The notes: generated by a model from the sequence alone, not told the origin. A stretch of DNA of 33,261 nucleotides from Chara braunii (GCA_003427395.1 BFEA01000432.1:463220-496480), one strand, 5' to 3'; positions 1 through 10,498 are shown, counted from the stretch's first letter. Numbers and translations are program-made.

Positions 1-59
1 TATTTATTTATTTATTATTTATTTATTTATTTTTTGAAATTTCTTTTTTTTATTATTTG
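1..59. repeat. TTTA/T-rich simple repeat
   Basis: The window opens inside a run of TATT units followed by a T-rich stretch. It is low-complexity and non-coding, and is truncated by the window start. Confidence 0.8.
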
Positions 60-575
60 CGGCATCCCTAGTGTGCTCACCTTGGTCTCTCCTTTTCCCT
101 TGGCACATTCTTGACCCCGTGGGGGGTAGGGAAATGCTGCCGAAAATTTCAAAAAATAAATATTGTTTCCCTTCACATCTTCTTACTTATTTCCTTAATT
201 ATTTTTATTATTTATTTATTTCCTTATTTATTTTTATTTTCTCTCGAAATCTCGCTGTTTATTTATTTTTCTCCCGCCTTCCCCCCTTATGCTTGCTCTT
301 TTACTTTCATGATTAGGTCACCGGTACCCTGCCCTAACCACTTAAACCTCGGTTAGGGTTTTCTTAGGGGTTTTGTAGGGTTTAGGGTTCTTCAACCCCC
401 CCCTACTTCCCCGTCCTCTTCGGGCACCCTGGACCCAAACCACCCCTCCCCCTTCGACGGCGCCCGTGCTAGCCTTGCTAGCGCCGTTCACCGCTTTCTA
501 CCGCGGACTTCCCCCTACGCCCTCCGCTCAAGCGGACCTCTTCTGGCCCCCTCCAGTCCGGTCTGTCATCTCCCC
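60..575. other. AT-rich tract then C-rich leader upstream of gag
   Basis: Bases 60-300 are T/A-rich with TTTA-like words and no credible gene. Short open frames here translate to Phe/Tyr/Leu-rich low-complexity sequence. Bases 350-395 carry several TTAGGG/TTTAGGG-like words in a degenerate run. Bases 396-575 are pyrimidine-rich and lead into the gag ATG. If the downstream gypsy element is near full length at its 5' side, this is its untranslated leader. I could not find an LTR end or a tRNA primer-binding site. Confidence 0.4.
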
Positions 576-2639
576 ATGGCCGACAGTGTGTCACACGCCG
601 CCGACACGGCGATGACCACGGCATCGGGCTCCACACCCGTGCCGGCGGACCAGGTCCATCAACCCCAGGGGGATCTGCACACCCTCCTCACCTCCCTCCT
701 TGCGCCCATCCAGACGCAACTCGCGACCCTTGCGCCCATCCAGGCGCAACTCGCGACCCTCGGGCCCTTACAGGCGCAGGTGGCGACCCTTGCCGCCGGC
801 GTGCAGCAACTCCAGGATGCTGTGTGTCCTCCATCTCCTGGTTCCCAGTCCGGGTCCCCCGTCCTCTGACAGGGTGGCCACGACGGAGCTTCCTCCTCCG
901 CCGCCCCCGACCCGGCCATCTTGGTGACTGTCCACGCCCCTAGCATGACGGCCGCCACGAGCCAGACCCTCCCTCAGTCCACGGGCGCACCCGCCCAGAT
1001 TCTGGTCACGACGGCCACGGGACCACAACCCGCTACCATGGTCTCAGCTTTTCCGGGTGCCCCACTTCTCCCCCCTCTTCGCACGACCACAGCGCCATCT
1101 GGCTCTACCCCTTGTGGGATGCCTCGCGTCGCTCGTGCGTCTCCTCCTGCCACACCTCGCTCGACCTACGTTCGAGGCCTCGAGGACGCGATCGCCCAGC
1201 TCCGGGCCGACCTCACCCTCTCACGCCTTCAGCCACCCCCACCCTCACAGGTGGCCGCGCCTTCCGATGCACCCCCTTCGTCCTCTATTCTTCCTTCCAT
1301 GCAGACTCGCTTCCCTCACCTTGCACCATACCCATCTCCATCCTACCTCCTCCCCATCCCCTCGGTTGCTGCGACCTCTTCTACCGCAACTCTCGTGCAG
1401 CTTGCTGCTGTTTCCCCCGCCGCTCCACCATGCGGCCCGGGCGTACAGTCAGCTGCGCCTCCTCCTCCAGGACCTACGCCGACTTATTCCGCCGTAGCGC
1501 AGTCCCCTGCTTCCCGTTCCCCTCGCCGCCAAAACGGTGGCGCACCACTAATCCGCTTGTCGGATATTCCCTTGTATGACGGTACAGGCATACGCGTGTC
1601 TAGGTGGCTGCAGTCTGCCACCCGCATGCTCCAGCTCATGGGCGCTATACCTGACACGTGGGTGAGTCACCTCTCCACGCGCCTGCGTGGTGCTCCTTTC
1701 GACGCCTGGGAGGATTTCTATGCTTACTCCCTGCGTGAGGGTCGGACTTCGACCTTCATGGATTTCCAGGCGTTCCTCAAGGATCGCTTCGGAACCCGAT
1801 ATGACGTGACTGACGCCTTCGAGCGTGTCGTCACTACACACTGGTCCGGCTCTGGTGGCGCTGCCGGCCTGGATCGCCACATCCAGGTCTTTCAGGACGC
1901 CCGCCTCATTTGTGACGTGGCGTTCCTTCCCGAGGCTGCCCTTATCGATCGTTTCTTGGCCAGCCTCCCGCTCGAGTACCGCTCCGAGCTATGGCAGTAC
2001 GAGTTCACATCGGCCTCGCAGGCTTACGAGGCCGTCAAGAACCATGAGCGGATGCGAGCCCGTCTTCACCCCGCCTCCTCCTCCCAGCCTCAGCGCATGG
2101 GCTACGCCGCCTCCTCCTCTCACGGCACTTCCCAGCGCCGTTCCCCTTTCCGCGGTCGCCCCCGCCGTTCCACGCAGCAGGGTCTCCACTTCTCGCGCCG
2201 CTTTAGCGCGCTCGAGTATGGGGCGCAGGACGCTGGTGCCCCGTCGTCACCAGAGGGTGATCATAGCGATGACCTCGACCTCAGCGATGTCGTCCAGCAC
2301 CACCTGGAGGACCCTACTCTCCCTATGGCTGAGCGCCTCCAGCTTATCCTTTCCACCCTTTCCCGGGCACGCAGCCGCCCTGGTCACACTGGCGCGTCGC
2401 CCCCCGAGGTCCCTCAGCAGGACCTCCCTCAGGGCTTTGTTCCTCCTCGCGGTGTCCTTTCCGCTGAGGAGCGCGCGACTATTATGGGTCGACGTGGGTG
2501 TTTGCGATGCCGTCAGGACGGTCATACCTCCTCGCGGTGCCCTTATACTACCGCCCTTGACCGCCACTACGCTGACCTTTCCCGCCACCGTCGTGCTCAG
2601 TCCCCCCCCGGTGCCTCGCATCCCCGCGGCGCCTCCTAG
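576..2639 (+). pseudogene. Ty3/gypsy gag, one premature stop
   Basis: Capsid/nucleocapsid gene of a Ty3/gypsy LTR retrotransposon, which would package element RNA in cytoplasmic particles. One frame of about 687 codons runs from ATG 576 to TAG 2637-2639, broken by a single TGA at 867-869. Residues about 42-85 form three near-identical 10-residue Gln/Leu-rich repeats and look coiled-coil. A long Pro/Ser/Ala-rich stretch follows. Residues about 330-500 match the retrotransposon gag fold (WLQSATRMLQLMG, then AWEDFYAYSL, then FLKDRFGTRYD, then LPLEYRSELWQYEF). Next come an Arg/Ser-rich linker, an acidic patch and a CX2CX4HX4C zinc knuckle (CLRCRQDGHTSSRC, 2499-2540). The fully open 573-codon downstream part suggests a fairly young insertion. 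Pol follows two bases after the gag stop in another frame. Confidence 0.85.
700..789 (+). repeat. 3 x 30-bp tandem repeat inside gag
   Basis: Three consecutive 30-bp units at 700, 730 and 760. The first two differ at one base and the third is more diverged. Each encodes a 10-residue unit of the LAPIQTQLAT type. The repeat is in frame and may add length to a coiled coil near the gag N-terminus. Confidence 0.85.
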
Positions 2640-2641
2640 CC

Positions 2642-4315
2642 ATGGTGCAGTGTACACCTGCGCCCTCCTCAATAGTGGGCTTCCCGACATCTCCGTCACG
2701 GTTCGCCCCTCTCGCTACTGGAGTTGAGGTACCGCAGGACTCGACAGAGTGTACTCAGGCCTCTGTCGCAGTACCGTCTGCGCCTCCGCAGACCACCGTC
2801 TCCCCTCCTTCCCCGCCGCGACTACCGACGCGTCGAGCCATTCGCTCAGCCCGTTGCAGCGAGTAGCTCGCTACTCACGAGGACGTTGTGTCCTCTCTTC
2901 TGGACTTGAGCATGCTCCAGGCTTGTCAGGAGCGACTCACCCTCCATGTTGCTGCACTGCGTCGCCTTCTCGCCATCCTCTCTGACCCTGATCGCACCCT
3001 CCCGATCATCCCAGTACGACTCGGGACCTCCACGAGGGTGTACTCTGCGCTGTGGGATTCCGGTTCTCAGGGCGACTTCATTCACCCCCGTGTGGTGAAA
3101 GAAGCCCGTTTACCTACGACCGGGTCTCCGTCTCCCATCTCTGTCACCCTAGGGGATGACAAGACCCAGCGCTTCTTCGATCAGACGGTCACCGACCTCC
3201 CTTTCTTCCTCACTCTCGAGCCGACTGATCGTTCCCCGCGTCTCGTCGCCACCGCTCCTCTGCACATTTCGATGTGATGGAGACGGGGTACGACTTCATT
3301 CTCGGCACTCCGTGGTCTCGTCGGTTCCGCAGCACCGAGGCCGATTATGGTGAACGTGACGGATCTCTTACACTATGATCCACCCTGTCCCGACGCCGAT
3401 CTCCTCCCTCTGGAGCCAGATCCTCCTTCTATCTCAATGGCTCCCATCTCTACTTTCGTCCCTCCGCCATCCATCGAGTCCACCCCGCCGTCGCGCGCTG
3501 ACGCTGACGCTGAGGAACTCGCACGATATACGGCTGACCTGGAGCCCGCAGTTCGTGACCTCATCCGAGAGTATTACGACGTTTTTCCATCGTCGTTCTC
3601 GTACGCCGGCATCCCACCGATGCGTGACGTCGAACACTCCATTCAGCTTGTGCCTGACTATCGTGTTCACCACCAGGCACCCTACAGACTCTCGATCCCC
3701 GAGGCCACCGAACTCAAGCGTCAGCTTAAGGAGCTCCTGAGACTGGGTTTCATTAAACCCAGCAACTCCCCGTGGGGTGCACCCGTCCTCTTTGCTCGCA
3801 AAGCAGATGGAACTCTCCGTCTCTGCATCGACTATCGCGGTCTCAATCGCTACACGGTTAAGAACAGCTACCCCATGCCTCGTTCCGATGAGTTGTTCGA
3901 CCGCCTAGCAGGCAACCGCTTCTTTACGAAGATTGATCTTCGTAGCGGTTACCACCAGATCCGCGTCGCTGCAGCCGACCAGCCGAAGACAGCGTTCCGA
4001 TCGCGCTTCGGCCACTACGAGTTTACGGTGATGCCATTCGGCCTCACCAACGCACCCGCCACCTTCCAGAGGGCGATGAAGGACATCTTCAGGGACATCC
4101 TGGAGCAGTACGTTCTCGTCTACCTCGATGACATCCTGGTCTACAGTCGTACCCTTGAGGAGCACCTCAGACACCTCCGCGACGTCCTTGACCGCTTGCG
4201 CAGACATGGCTTCTACGCCAAGCTGAGCAAGTGCCGCTTTGCCCAGCACAAAGTGGATTTCTAAGGACACTACGTGTCTGACCAGACGATACAGCAACAT
4301 CGCAAAGACTTAGTT
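2642..4315 (+). pseudogene. Ty3/gypsy pol fragment: protease and reverse transcriptase, truncated
   Basis: Polyprotein that would process gag and copy element RNA into cDNA. The frame opens at ATG 2642, right after the gag stop, and is interrupted by TAG 2864-2866. A retroviral-type aspartic protease follows: the catalytic DSG lies at 3056-3064 and the distal YDFILGTPW near 3290, reachable only in a shifted frame (frameshifts near 3267 and 3345). The RT is well preserved: [42 protein letters not shown] and the catalytic YLDD at 4121-4132. A TAA at 4262-4264 replaces what is normally Leu in KVDFLGH. Similarity ends near 4310, in the RT thumb. RNase H and integrase are absent, so the copy is truncated and immobile on its own. 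Confidence 0.88.
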
Positions 4316-6113
4316 TAACCAAAAGCTGCATGAACGAGAAATTCAAACTCAATCTGCACGAATCAGAATCGGCACGACCCAAAATCGGGCAGCCGTAGCA
4401 CGAACCAGAATCTGGCAACAGTGGCGCAAAATGCAGCAACACTGAATCAGATGTAAAGTTGTAAACCAATCAAAGTCGTATGTTCATTCAATGCAATTAA
4501 CACAAATTTAACAGGGTTGAAAAAACCAGCAAACAGTCGTGCAGATTGAATTTCTGGTGTGTGCAGATTTGGACCAAAATGCAATTTGGGCCACTAAAAC
4601 AAGAAATTAAAAAACTGAGAGAAGCCGATATGGTCAACAAAAGCCAGCCACTGGGACACCCAAATGCAAAATTTAGGGACGTCAACGATAGCAGCAGGTC
4701 TGCGAAACACAGTGGCCACACAGGCTTGAAGAAACCAGCAGTGGTGCAGATCTGAGTGAGGCAGCAACACCTTCCCTTGAAGAAAGCAGTTGCACAGCCA
4801 CTCAGAACAACACCTTCAACAGCAGAATGTGCGCGCTGTAACGACACCAACCCTTGGCTTAGCAACACCTTAGTCTCAGCAGCTTGGTGGAACCTCAACA
4901 CCACAACTTCAAGTTATCATCATACAATTCCCAATGAACGTGACCCCCATTTGACAATCGTGACAGCAGTAGTGGTATTCACGGCAGCAAGGGCGCAGTC
5001 TGAGATAGCCACTGCCACCCAACGAGTAGGGTATGTTCACCCCAGGCCTTTACTTTGGCACGACTCACCCCTCTGCCTAACTCCTTAACGTATCGTACAA
5101 TTCAGATGTTCAACAGTCACGGTGCATCACCAAGTAAGTTTGTGCACTGCTCCCCCATTCACACGTTGTAAAGGAAATCTCGATCTGTTATCCGCATGCA
5201 CAAATACAATCAAATACGGAGTTCAATTAGAATTTTACAGATCTTGTTAAGAGTGCAGAGGTTACTCAGTCTGTAGCTATAGGCACGCACAAGGCTTAGC
5301 AGCCTTGCCTGGTGATCCCCCTCCATGACTGCGTTCTCACTACCTCTCCTCCCCTTGCTGCTCTCTTCACCCCCTACCTCAATAATGGTTCAGCACTCCC
5401 TTTCCCGTCTATCTCCCTGTCCGCCGCTTGAATAACCATCCTTATCTGATTCACATCATTCCCTCACACGGTCTGAGACCCTCAGAATCAGCTCCTCTTT
5501 TCCTCTGTTTCCCACAAGGTCATATAGAGTCGACAGCAGCCCTCGATAAAACTCAGCGCACCCGGATGCAAACAAGTCCACATGCATGCATGAACGAATA
5601 GACCCGGCACTGGCGTACACACTACCTCTACAACCTACCGCAGCTGTCATCTGGTAGTCACGGTCTTAATGCACTCTTCTCCCCACCCTTTGGTCATCAT
5701 CCCCCCTAAGCTTCATCTTTTCCACTTCCCTCTGTTTTGTCCCTTCCTCACTTTGGCCAAACCTTAGCTCCGCTACCTACCTCCTCACTCTCTTACTCGT
5801 CACTCTTATCCCCCACTTCGACCCGCCTCAGCTTTCTTCTCATTTCTCGTTAGTACTCCCCAATTCTTTATTACCTCTCTTCTCGAATGCATCTACCCAC
5901 AGTTACAGCCAGGTGCGTCCCAGGGCACAACGAACGGTAAGAACAGCAGTAACGAAAAGCAGGGTGCCTGAGTTAATCCAACCGCCCCTCCTATTTCCTC
6001 AATTCCCACCCGACGTATCTTAACCAAGAACCCGGCCGGGTTCAAACAGCCTCTCCTTCACCGCTTCTCATTCAAGTCCTGTCAACCTCATCCGTCCTCT
6101 TGCTCCTCACCTC
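4316..6113. other. Gene-poor stretch, no recognised feature
   Basis: After the gypsy breakpoint the sequence changes composition. A frame at 4546-5088 is open except for one TGA (4753-4755). Its translation has no motif I recognise and its CAG/AAC-rich wording looks like repeat-derived DNA. I see no tRNA, repeat array or conserved domain in the remainder. Confidence 0.35.
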
Positions 6114-6145
6114 TTCTTCTTCTTCTTCTTGGTTTTTCTTTTTTT

Positions 6146-6218
6146 TCCGCCGTACTCTAGTCTGGTTAGGATACATGGCTCTCACCCAGGCGACCTGGGT
6201 TCGAGTCCCGGCGACCGA
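6146..6218 (+). tRNA. tRNA-Glu (CTC)-like, copy 1, possibly pseudo
   Basis: A cloverleaf can be drawn. The anticodon loop CTCTCAC gives anticodon CTC, the T arm is CTGGG/CCCGG around TTCGAGT (box B), and the D arm contains GGTTAGGATA. The acceptor stem has two mismatches (C3-C70 and C5-A68) and the anticodon stem one (A-G), so it may be a decayed or retroposed copy. A run of 15 T follows, a good Pol III terminator. The wording closely resembles nuclear plant tRNA-Glu. Confidence 0.65.
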
Positions 6219-6283
6219 ACCTTTTTTTTTTTTTTTTAAGGTACTAAGCTATATTCTTCTNTCATCTAAATTCTTCTTTTTTT

Positions 6284-6356
6284 TCCGCCGTACTCTAGTC
6301 TGGTTAGGATACATGGCTCTCACCCAGGCGACCTGGGTTCGAGTCCCGGCGACCGA
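6284..6356 (+). tRNA. tRNA-Glu (CTC)-like, copy 2, tandem duplicate
   Basis: Identical in its tRNA part to the copy 138 bp upstream, including the same acceptor and anticodon-stem mismatches. It is followed by a T run. Shared mismatches mean the duplication (real or an assembly product) came after the degeneration. A single N lies between the two copies. Confidence 0.62.
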
Positions 6357-6454
6357 ACCTTTCTTTTTTTTTTTTAAGGTACTAAGCTATATTCTTCTCT
6401 CATCTAAGTCATCTTTCTTGGTAGTACGCATCTATCTCATCCTCTCACTAGTCT

Positions 6455-6825
6455 ATGTATAGTACCGGGGGGGACCACCAACCAAACCTGGAACTCTCCC
6501 CAGCCCATGGGCCCAAGGGGGTAGGTGGGGACCACAGCTGTGGTGCGAGAGCAAGGCTGTACCAGTCCCTCATCACGTTGACCAGGGGTGGGCAGGCCTT
6601 GCCGAACGGGGAAGCGCCGAGCAATGGCCAGTCATTGCACCTCCCCTTACCCCCCCCCCAAAAAAAAACCACATGGCGGTGTCTAATGGGCCTAATGGCC
6701 AATATTGTGGCTGCATAGCAGCCAACAACATCAGCCAAGGTCCTGCCCATGCGGGCTTGGGGGGCCAACGGGTTATCTCTAGCTGTTAGAAGACCAAGCT
6801 TCCCCAGACACATACGTGAGCTCAT
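6455..6825. other. Gene-free stretch next to a SINE head
   Basis: This stretch contains G/C runs (including nine C followed by A) and no convincing coding frame. Read on the minus strand it lies downstream of the tRNA-Ala-like head at 6826-6892, so part of it could be the body of that SINE. I cannot show this without a second copy. Confidence 0.3.
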
Positions 6826-6892
6826 TGGGGATCGAGCCCACGACCTCCGGAATGCAACTTCCGTGCCTTACCAACTGAGTTTCTCTTACTAA
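6826..6892 (-). mobile_element. tRNA-Ala-like SINE head or tRNA pseudogene
   Basis: On the minus strand a box-A-like CTCAGTTGGTAAGG is followed by an anticodon arm CGGAA-GTTGCAT-TTCCG (loop anticodon TGC, Ala) and a box-B-like GGGCTCGATCCC. The acceptor stem does not close well. This is a typical internal Pol III promoter of a tRNA-derived retroposon or a decayed tRNA. Confidence 0.55.
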
Positions 6893-6933
6893 TTTTTTTT
6901 CTTCGAAAACCCGCTTGCAACTTGGTCTCCCCT

Positions 6934-7040
6934 ACCGTCTTCCCCCGAATACAACATACGGTCATTATAGCTGTATTTGAGGCATCTTTCAGTCTAGATA
7001 CAGCTATAATGACCGTACATTGTATTCGGGGGAAGAAGGT
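6934..7040. repeat. 43-bp inverted repeat with 21-nt loop
   Basis: The left arm 6934-6976 and right arm 6998-7040 are complementary over 43 bases with three mismatches, around a 21-nt loop. The arms contain TCTTCCCCCGAATACAA and TACGGTCATTATAGCTGTAT. A transcript would form a long stable hairpin. It could be a small fold-back/MITE-like element or a miRNA-like precursor. No flanking target duplication was identified. Confidence 0.85.
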
Positions 7041-7200
7041 AGGCTTGTCTACCTTGTCTCGAATCCGCGACTGGCCACTCATATGATGCTTGGTCCCTCT
7101 GCCACCGGCTGTCCCCTGGTCGGTGTCCCCGTTGGGGGTTCCCTGAAGGCAATCAAGGCCACCCTGGGCTGAAAAGGCCACCCGATGTCAGATTAGACAC

Positions 7201-7280
7201 AATATTGAATTTACCTGTGCTGGTTAGTCCGATGATAATACCTCAAGGCCATCGCCCTTCTATAAAATAAAATAAAAAAT
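7201..7280 (+). mobile_element. SINE family copy, 5'-truncated tail
   Basis: Bases 7218-7260 match the tail of the SINE at 7655-7858: a GGT(C/T)AG box, then GATGATA, then CTCAAGG and the CGCCCTT end. An A-rich tail (AAATAAAATAAAAAA) follows. The tRNA-like head is missing. Confidence 0.55.
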
Positions 7281-7654
7281 CTGCCTCCCTCTGTTCGACG
7301 TACCTGGCCAGCCACTTGGCAATATCACTTGACAGTACCGCAGCGAAAGGCACAGGAACGGGTCCCCCTCCACTACTCACCAAATGTGCAAAATGAGAAT
7401 GAATTAAGCGATAGAACGAGGACAGATGCATCGCACTCCCCTTCTTTCCTGCGTGCTAAAACCCCTCCCGACTCTTTCCTCTTCCCGTTCTACCCCTCCT
7501 CCATTCCACAACTTATTCGAGACTCCCGTTTGGATGGCTTTCAGATCTGATTCTTCGCAGGTTACACACAGTGGCAAAACGGCATCACCACTATAAGGTA
7601 AGTGGGCGCTCTATTATGAAAAAAATTGCCAGAGACGAAAGAGCACGTGCAACC

Positions 7655-7858
7655 CAAGAGCCTAGCTTAGTGGGTACACCCTCAAACTGTTGAAATGCAG
7701 ACCCGAGGAACTTGATGAATAAAACCAGATATTTTGGAATTGCCTGAATTGCCCGGGGCCGGTCAGCTCAATGATGATATCTCAAGGACGTCGCCCTTTC
7801 AAAAAAAAAAAAAAAAAAAAGAAGAAGAAGAAAAAAAAAAGTAAAAGAAAGAGCATGC
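7655..7858 (+). mobile_element. tRNA-derived SINE with A-rich tail
   Basis: The head has a box-A-like GCCTAGCTTAGTGGGTACAC and an anticodon-arm-like segment (CAAACTGTTGAAATGCAGAC), followed by a decayed box B. The body ends in GCCGGTCAGCTC, AATGATGATATCTCAAGG and CGTCGCCCTTTC, then a long A/GAA tail from 7801. It is collinear with a minus-strand copy at 11048-11250, which defines the family. SINEs have no protein and depend on LINE enzymes. Confidence 0.75.
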
Positions 7859-7859
7859 A

Positions 7860-9055
7860 CGATCCAATCGCCATGGGATGAAATGCATGAGCTTGCCCAT
7901 GCAAAGCAACGACTGAGGCGGGAGAAACACGGTGGTAATCAACAAGACCAACCTGAGGAGGAAGGATCATGGCCGCAGCAGAAACTTGAGTGGACGCAAT
8001 CCCAAACACCAATCACTAAATGTGCAAAAGGAGAATGAATCTTCCGGAGGCTCGGGGAGGCCGCACGAAAACGTGCCCTAATGGAGCGGCGATAGCGGCG
8101 GTGGCGAGGCCCGGTCGTCGGCGGCGGCCGTGTAGGACGCATCGTCGGAGCATGTGGACGCAGACTTCTTGCACGAGGCGCCTACCCTGCCAGGCACCAT
8201 AGCTGTGTGAGAGCTATGGCGACAGTACCTTGGTGTAGCCTAGCCCTTGAGTGGGTAGGGAGTGCTCTGCACTCTTACGCCATGGCACCCTGGCATCTCC
8301 GCACTAGACATCCATACCAATCATCATACCTAACAAGATTTTGATACCAGAGGAGCCGTCCTCCCCTCAAGCCTTCTGCTGGAAAGGGGGGGGTCCTTTT
8401 TCAACATTTAAAGGCCGTGTGCCAGACTTTCATGATACGCCATTTTGACTGCCTTGATCACTAGGAAAACATGGAAGGCGGAGCGGCGCATCTGGACGCT
8501 GTGGGAGAGCGTGCGGCTGCGGGGGCAGCACTCCTGTATATCCAAGGGCTACAGCAACTTCAGCAAGTCTCGCTGCAAGGCAGTCTACGTCCATTTACTC
8601 CATGTGCTGGTTTTTCACTTAACTTGGCTGTTGTTTTTGTCTTTTATGTCCTCCCTAGTTTTCCGTCCCTAGTTTATGACGGAGTTTGCGGGCTTTCGAC
8701 CGTCGGCATTGAGTTCTTTGAATGAATGAGATATCTGTAGGAAACATTTGTGCAATGTTTAATTCTCTCGTATGATTGATGGCCTTGGTCAGTTGTTTGG
8801 CGCTGAGGTTAGGACGTGGATTTGTGCTTGATGTTGCAAGTTTCCAAAAAGTATAGGTTCATTCATACAGTCTCGATGTTCCTTAGTGTTTCGTTTTTAG
8901 AAACACGTATTGTTGAAATAATTTTGGATTGAGGGAGAACAGTATTTGTTTTTTGCCATGTATGGGAGTAATTTTGTGTTTTCCTCTCCTTGATTGTCTT
9001 AGGTAATTTTGCCTCTTGATAAGATGGTATTCTTTGTAGCCATTATAAAATTGTC
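7860..9055. other. Gene-poor stretch
   Basis: A GC-rich part (8040-8210) and an AT-richer part (8600-9055) carry no domain that I recognise. A frame at 8445-8672 (also 8471-8725) could be the remnant of an exon, but it has no known motif. The phrase TAAATGTGCAAAAGGAGAATGAAT near 8010 echoes one near 7382, a short dispersed repeat. Confidence 0.3.
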
Positions 9056-9060
9056 AGTAC

Positions 9061-9220
9061 GGAGCAGTGGGAACACCAATGGTCGGACGAAATGAGAGAC
9101 CCGGTGAAGAGCAAACTAGAGTTGTATCCATTGGGTGCGTGGTGGGAAACCCGTCTTGGCAACAAAGGCTCTTTACCGTGTTTTGGACAGTGATGATGAG
9201 AAGGTATCCCTTCGGCTCAT
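9061..9220 (+). repeat. ~130-160-bp repeat, copy 1 of 3
   Basis: Starts GAGCAGTGGGAACACCAATG and runs through GACCCGGTGAAGAGCAAACT and GGTGGGAAACCCGTCTTGGC to GATGATGAGAAGG. One frame is open for about 45 codons (EQWEHQWSDEMRDPVKSKLE, then LYPLGAWWETRLGNKGS) before TGA. It could be a duplicated exon, a small RNA or a decayed element. Confidence 0.75.
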
Positions 9221-9317
9221 CCTTTATCGACAGCGGCACTACGGGGGCAGTGTGAGTGCCATCCTCAGTGGTGGGACCGTCAGTCGATTATAGTTAGTAT
9301 AAGAATAGTTAGCACGA

Positions 9318-9475
9318 GGGGAGCAGTGGGAACACCAATGGTTGGACGAAATGAGAGACCCGGTGAAGAGCAAACTAGAGTTGTATCCATTGAGTGCGTG
9401 GTGGGAAACCCGTCTAGGCAACAAAGGCTCTTCACAGTGTGATTGGACAGTGACTATGGGAGGGTAACCCTACAG
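9318..9475 (+). repeat. ~130-160-bp repeat, copy 2 of 3
   Basis: Nearly identical to copy 1 over about 115 bp with a handful of substitutions. It keeps the same open frame and runs a few codons further owing to a one-base insertion. The spacer to copy 1 is unrelated to the spacer to copy 3. Confidence 0.75.
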
Positions 9476-9593
9476 CCTTGTTCTTGCTTAGCTCCTGTTC
9501 TCTGAGTTTATAGGTACTGAGTATATGTTCGTTCTTAGTTTTTCGATGCTTCAAGTGCTGGGGTATGCTTGTAGTGGTTTAGGGTGAAACTCA

Positions 9594-9732
9594 CGGGGTG
9601 GGAATGATATGAGAGACTCGGTGAAGAGCAAACTAGAGTTGTATCCACTGGGTGCGTGGTGGGAAACCCGTCTAGGCAACAAAGGCTCTTTATAGTGTTT
9701 GGGTCAGTGATGATGAGAGGGCAACCCTAAGG
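9594..9732 (+). repeat. ~130-bp repeat, copy 3 of 3
   Basis: Lacks the first ~35 bp of the other copies but matches from ATGAGAGACTCGGTGAAGAG to GATGATGAGAGGG. The shared frame (VKSKLELYPLGAWWETRLGN) remains open. Confidence 0.72.
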
Positions 9733-10017
9733 TTTGTTATTTTCCCGGCTTTTAGATTGTTCCTGTAAATAGATATTTGGTATTGTTCTGGAAATTTGAT
9801 TGGGTATTTCATTTCGCTCTTTGAGAGTAGTCCCAAATAAGTTTAGGGTTAAATTGTAGAACTAAAATTTCCATGAATTGCCGAGATTTGAAGTTTATAG
9901 CTCACAGCTTTTGCCAATAGTGGTTCGTTCTTAGAAACATGCCCGCATTTTCCTGTGCAGCAAGGATATTAAACTGTTATAGATTTGCTTTGCAATTTTT
10001 TATTTTTGGAGATTCTT

Positions 10018-10173
10018 TAAAGGGACACTGGACCCGGTTTCCAGGAGCCTAAGCTGAGTATTGGCCTCAGCAGATTCGTACCGGGTTGATATGTACGGGT
10101 GTGTTCCCTTGCCCGGGTTGTCTCATTGGAATGGAAATTGCTATGTTTCTCCCAAAAAAAAAAAAAAAAAAAA
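10018..10173 (+). mobile_element. Orphan LINE 3' tail with hairpin and poly(A)
   Basis: Begins with AGGGACACTGGACCCGGTTT, the hairpin motif found in the 3' UTRs of the LINE copies further right (stem CTGGA/TCCAG, 10028-10044). It ends in a 20-A run at 10154-10173. No LINE coding sequence precedes it, so it is a heavily 5'-truncated insertion or a SINE using the LINE tail. Confidence 0.6.
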
Positions 10174-10459
10174 GAATAAATCTCCGCTAAAAGGAGGGAA
10201 GATGCATTCTCATTTTCACTGCCTTCGCCTTGTCAGGTAAGCTCGCCCACTCCTACCATCCCGCTAGAAGTCATCCACGCGCAACCTCTCTTTTAGGTCT
10301 CGCCCCCAACCTCGCTCCTTCCAATGCCCTTCGTCGTTACCTTCCCTCTTTTCTGCGTCTTGTTCATCCCATGCACCCGGTCCATACTCCGGCCAGGTTC
10401 ATTCAATTTCGCACAATTTCGGCGGAACAATTTCAGCGCACAGGACTACTTAAGAGGCA

Positions 10460-10461
<2 letters not shown>

Positions 10462-10498
<37 letters not shown>
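10462..10498. repeat. (GA)n microsatellite
   Basis: An uninterrupted GA/AG dinucleotide run of about 18 units, flanked by AGGCAAG and GCCACGATCG. Confidence 0.95.

Larger units (their letters stand above)
6131..6406 (+). repeat. 138-bp tandem duplication carrying the tRNA-Glu-like sequences
   Basis: Two units of pyrimidine-rich leader, tRNA-Glu-like body, poly(T) and the tail AAGGTACTAAGCTATATTCT. The N at 6261 sits at the unit boundary, so the copy number in the genome may differ from that shown. Confidence 0.75.

Noticed and set aside
659-2699. Long antisense frames opposite gag
   Set aside because: They are GC-rich shadows of the gag reading frame, without motifs.
4546-5088. A possible 180-codon gene
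   Set aside because: One internal stop, no motif, repeat-like wording and no supporting context.
8445-8725. Terminal exon of a host gene
   Set aside because: Two overlapping frames are equally open and neither shows a domain; no splice partner found.
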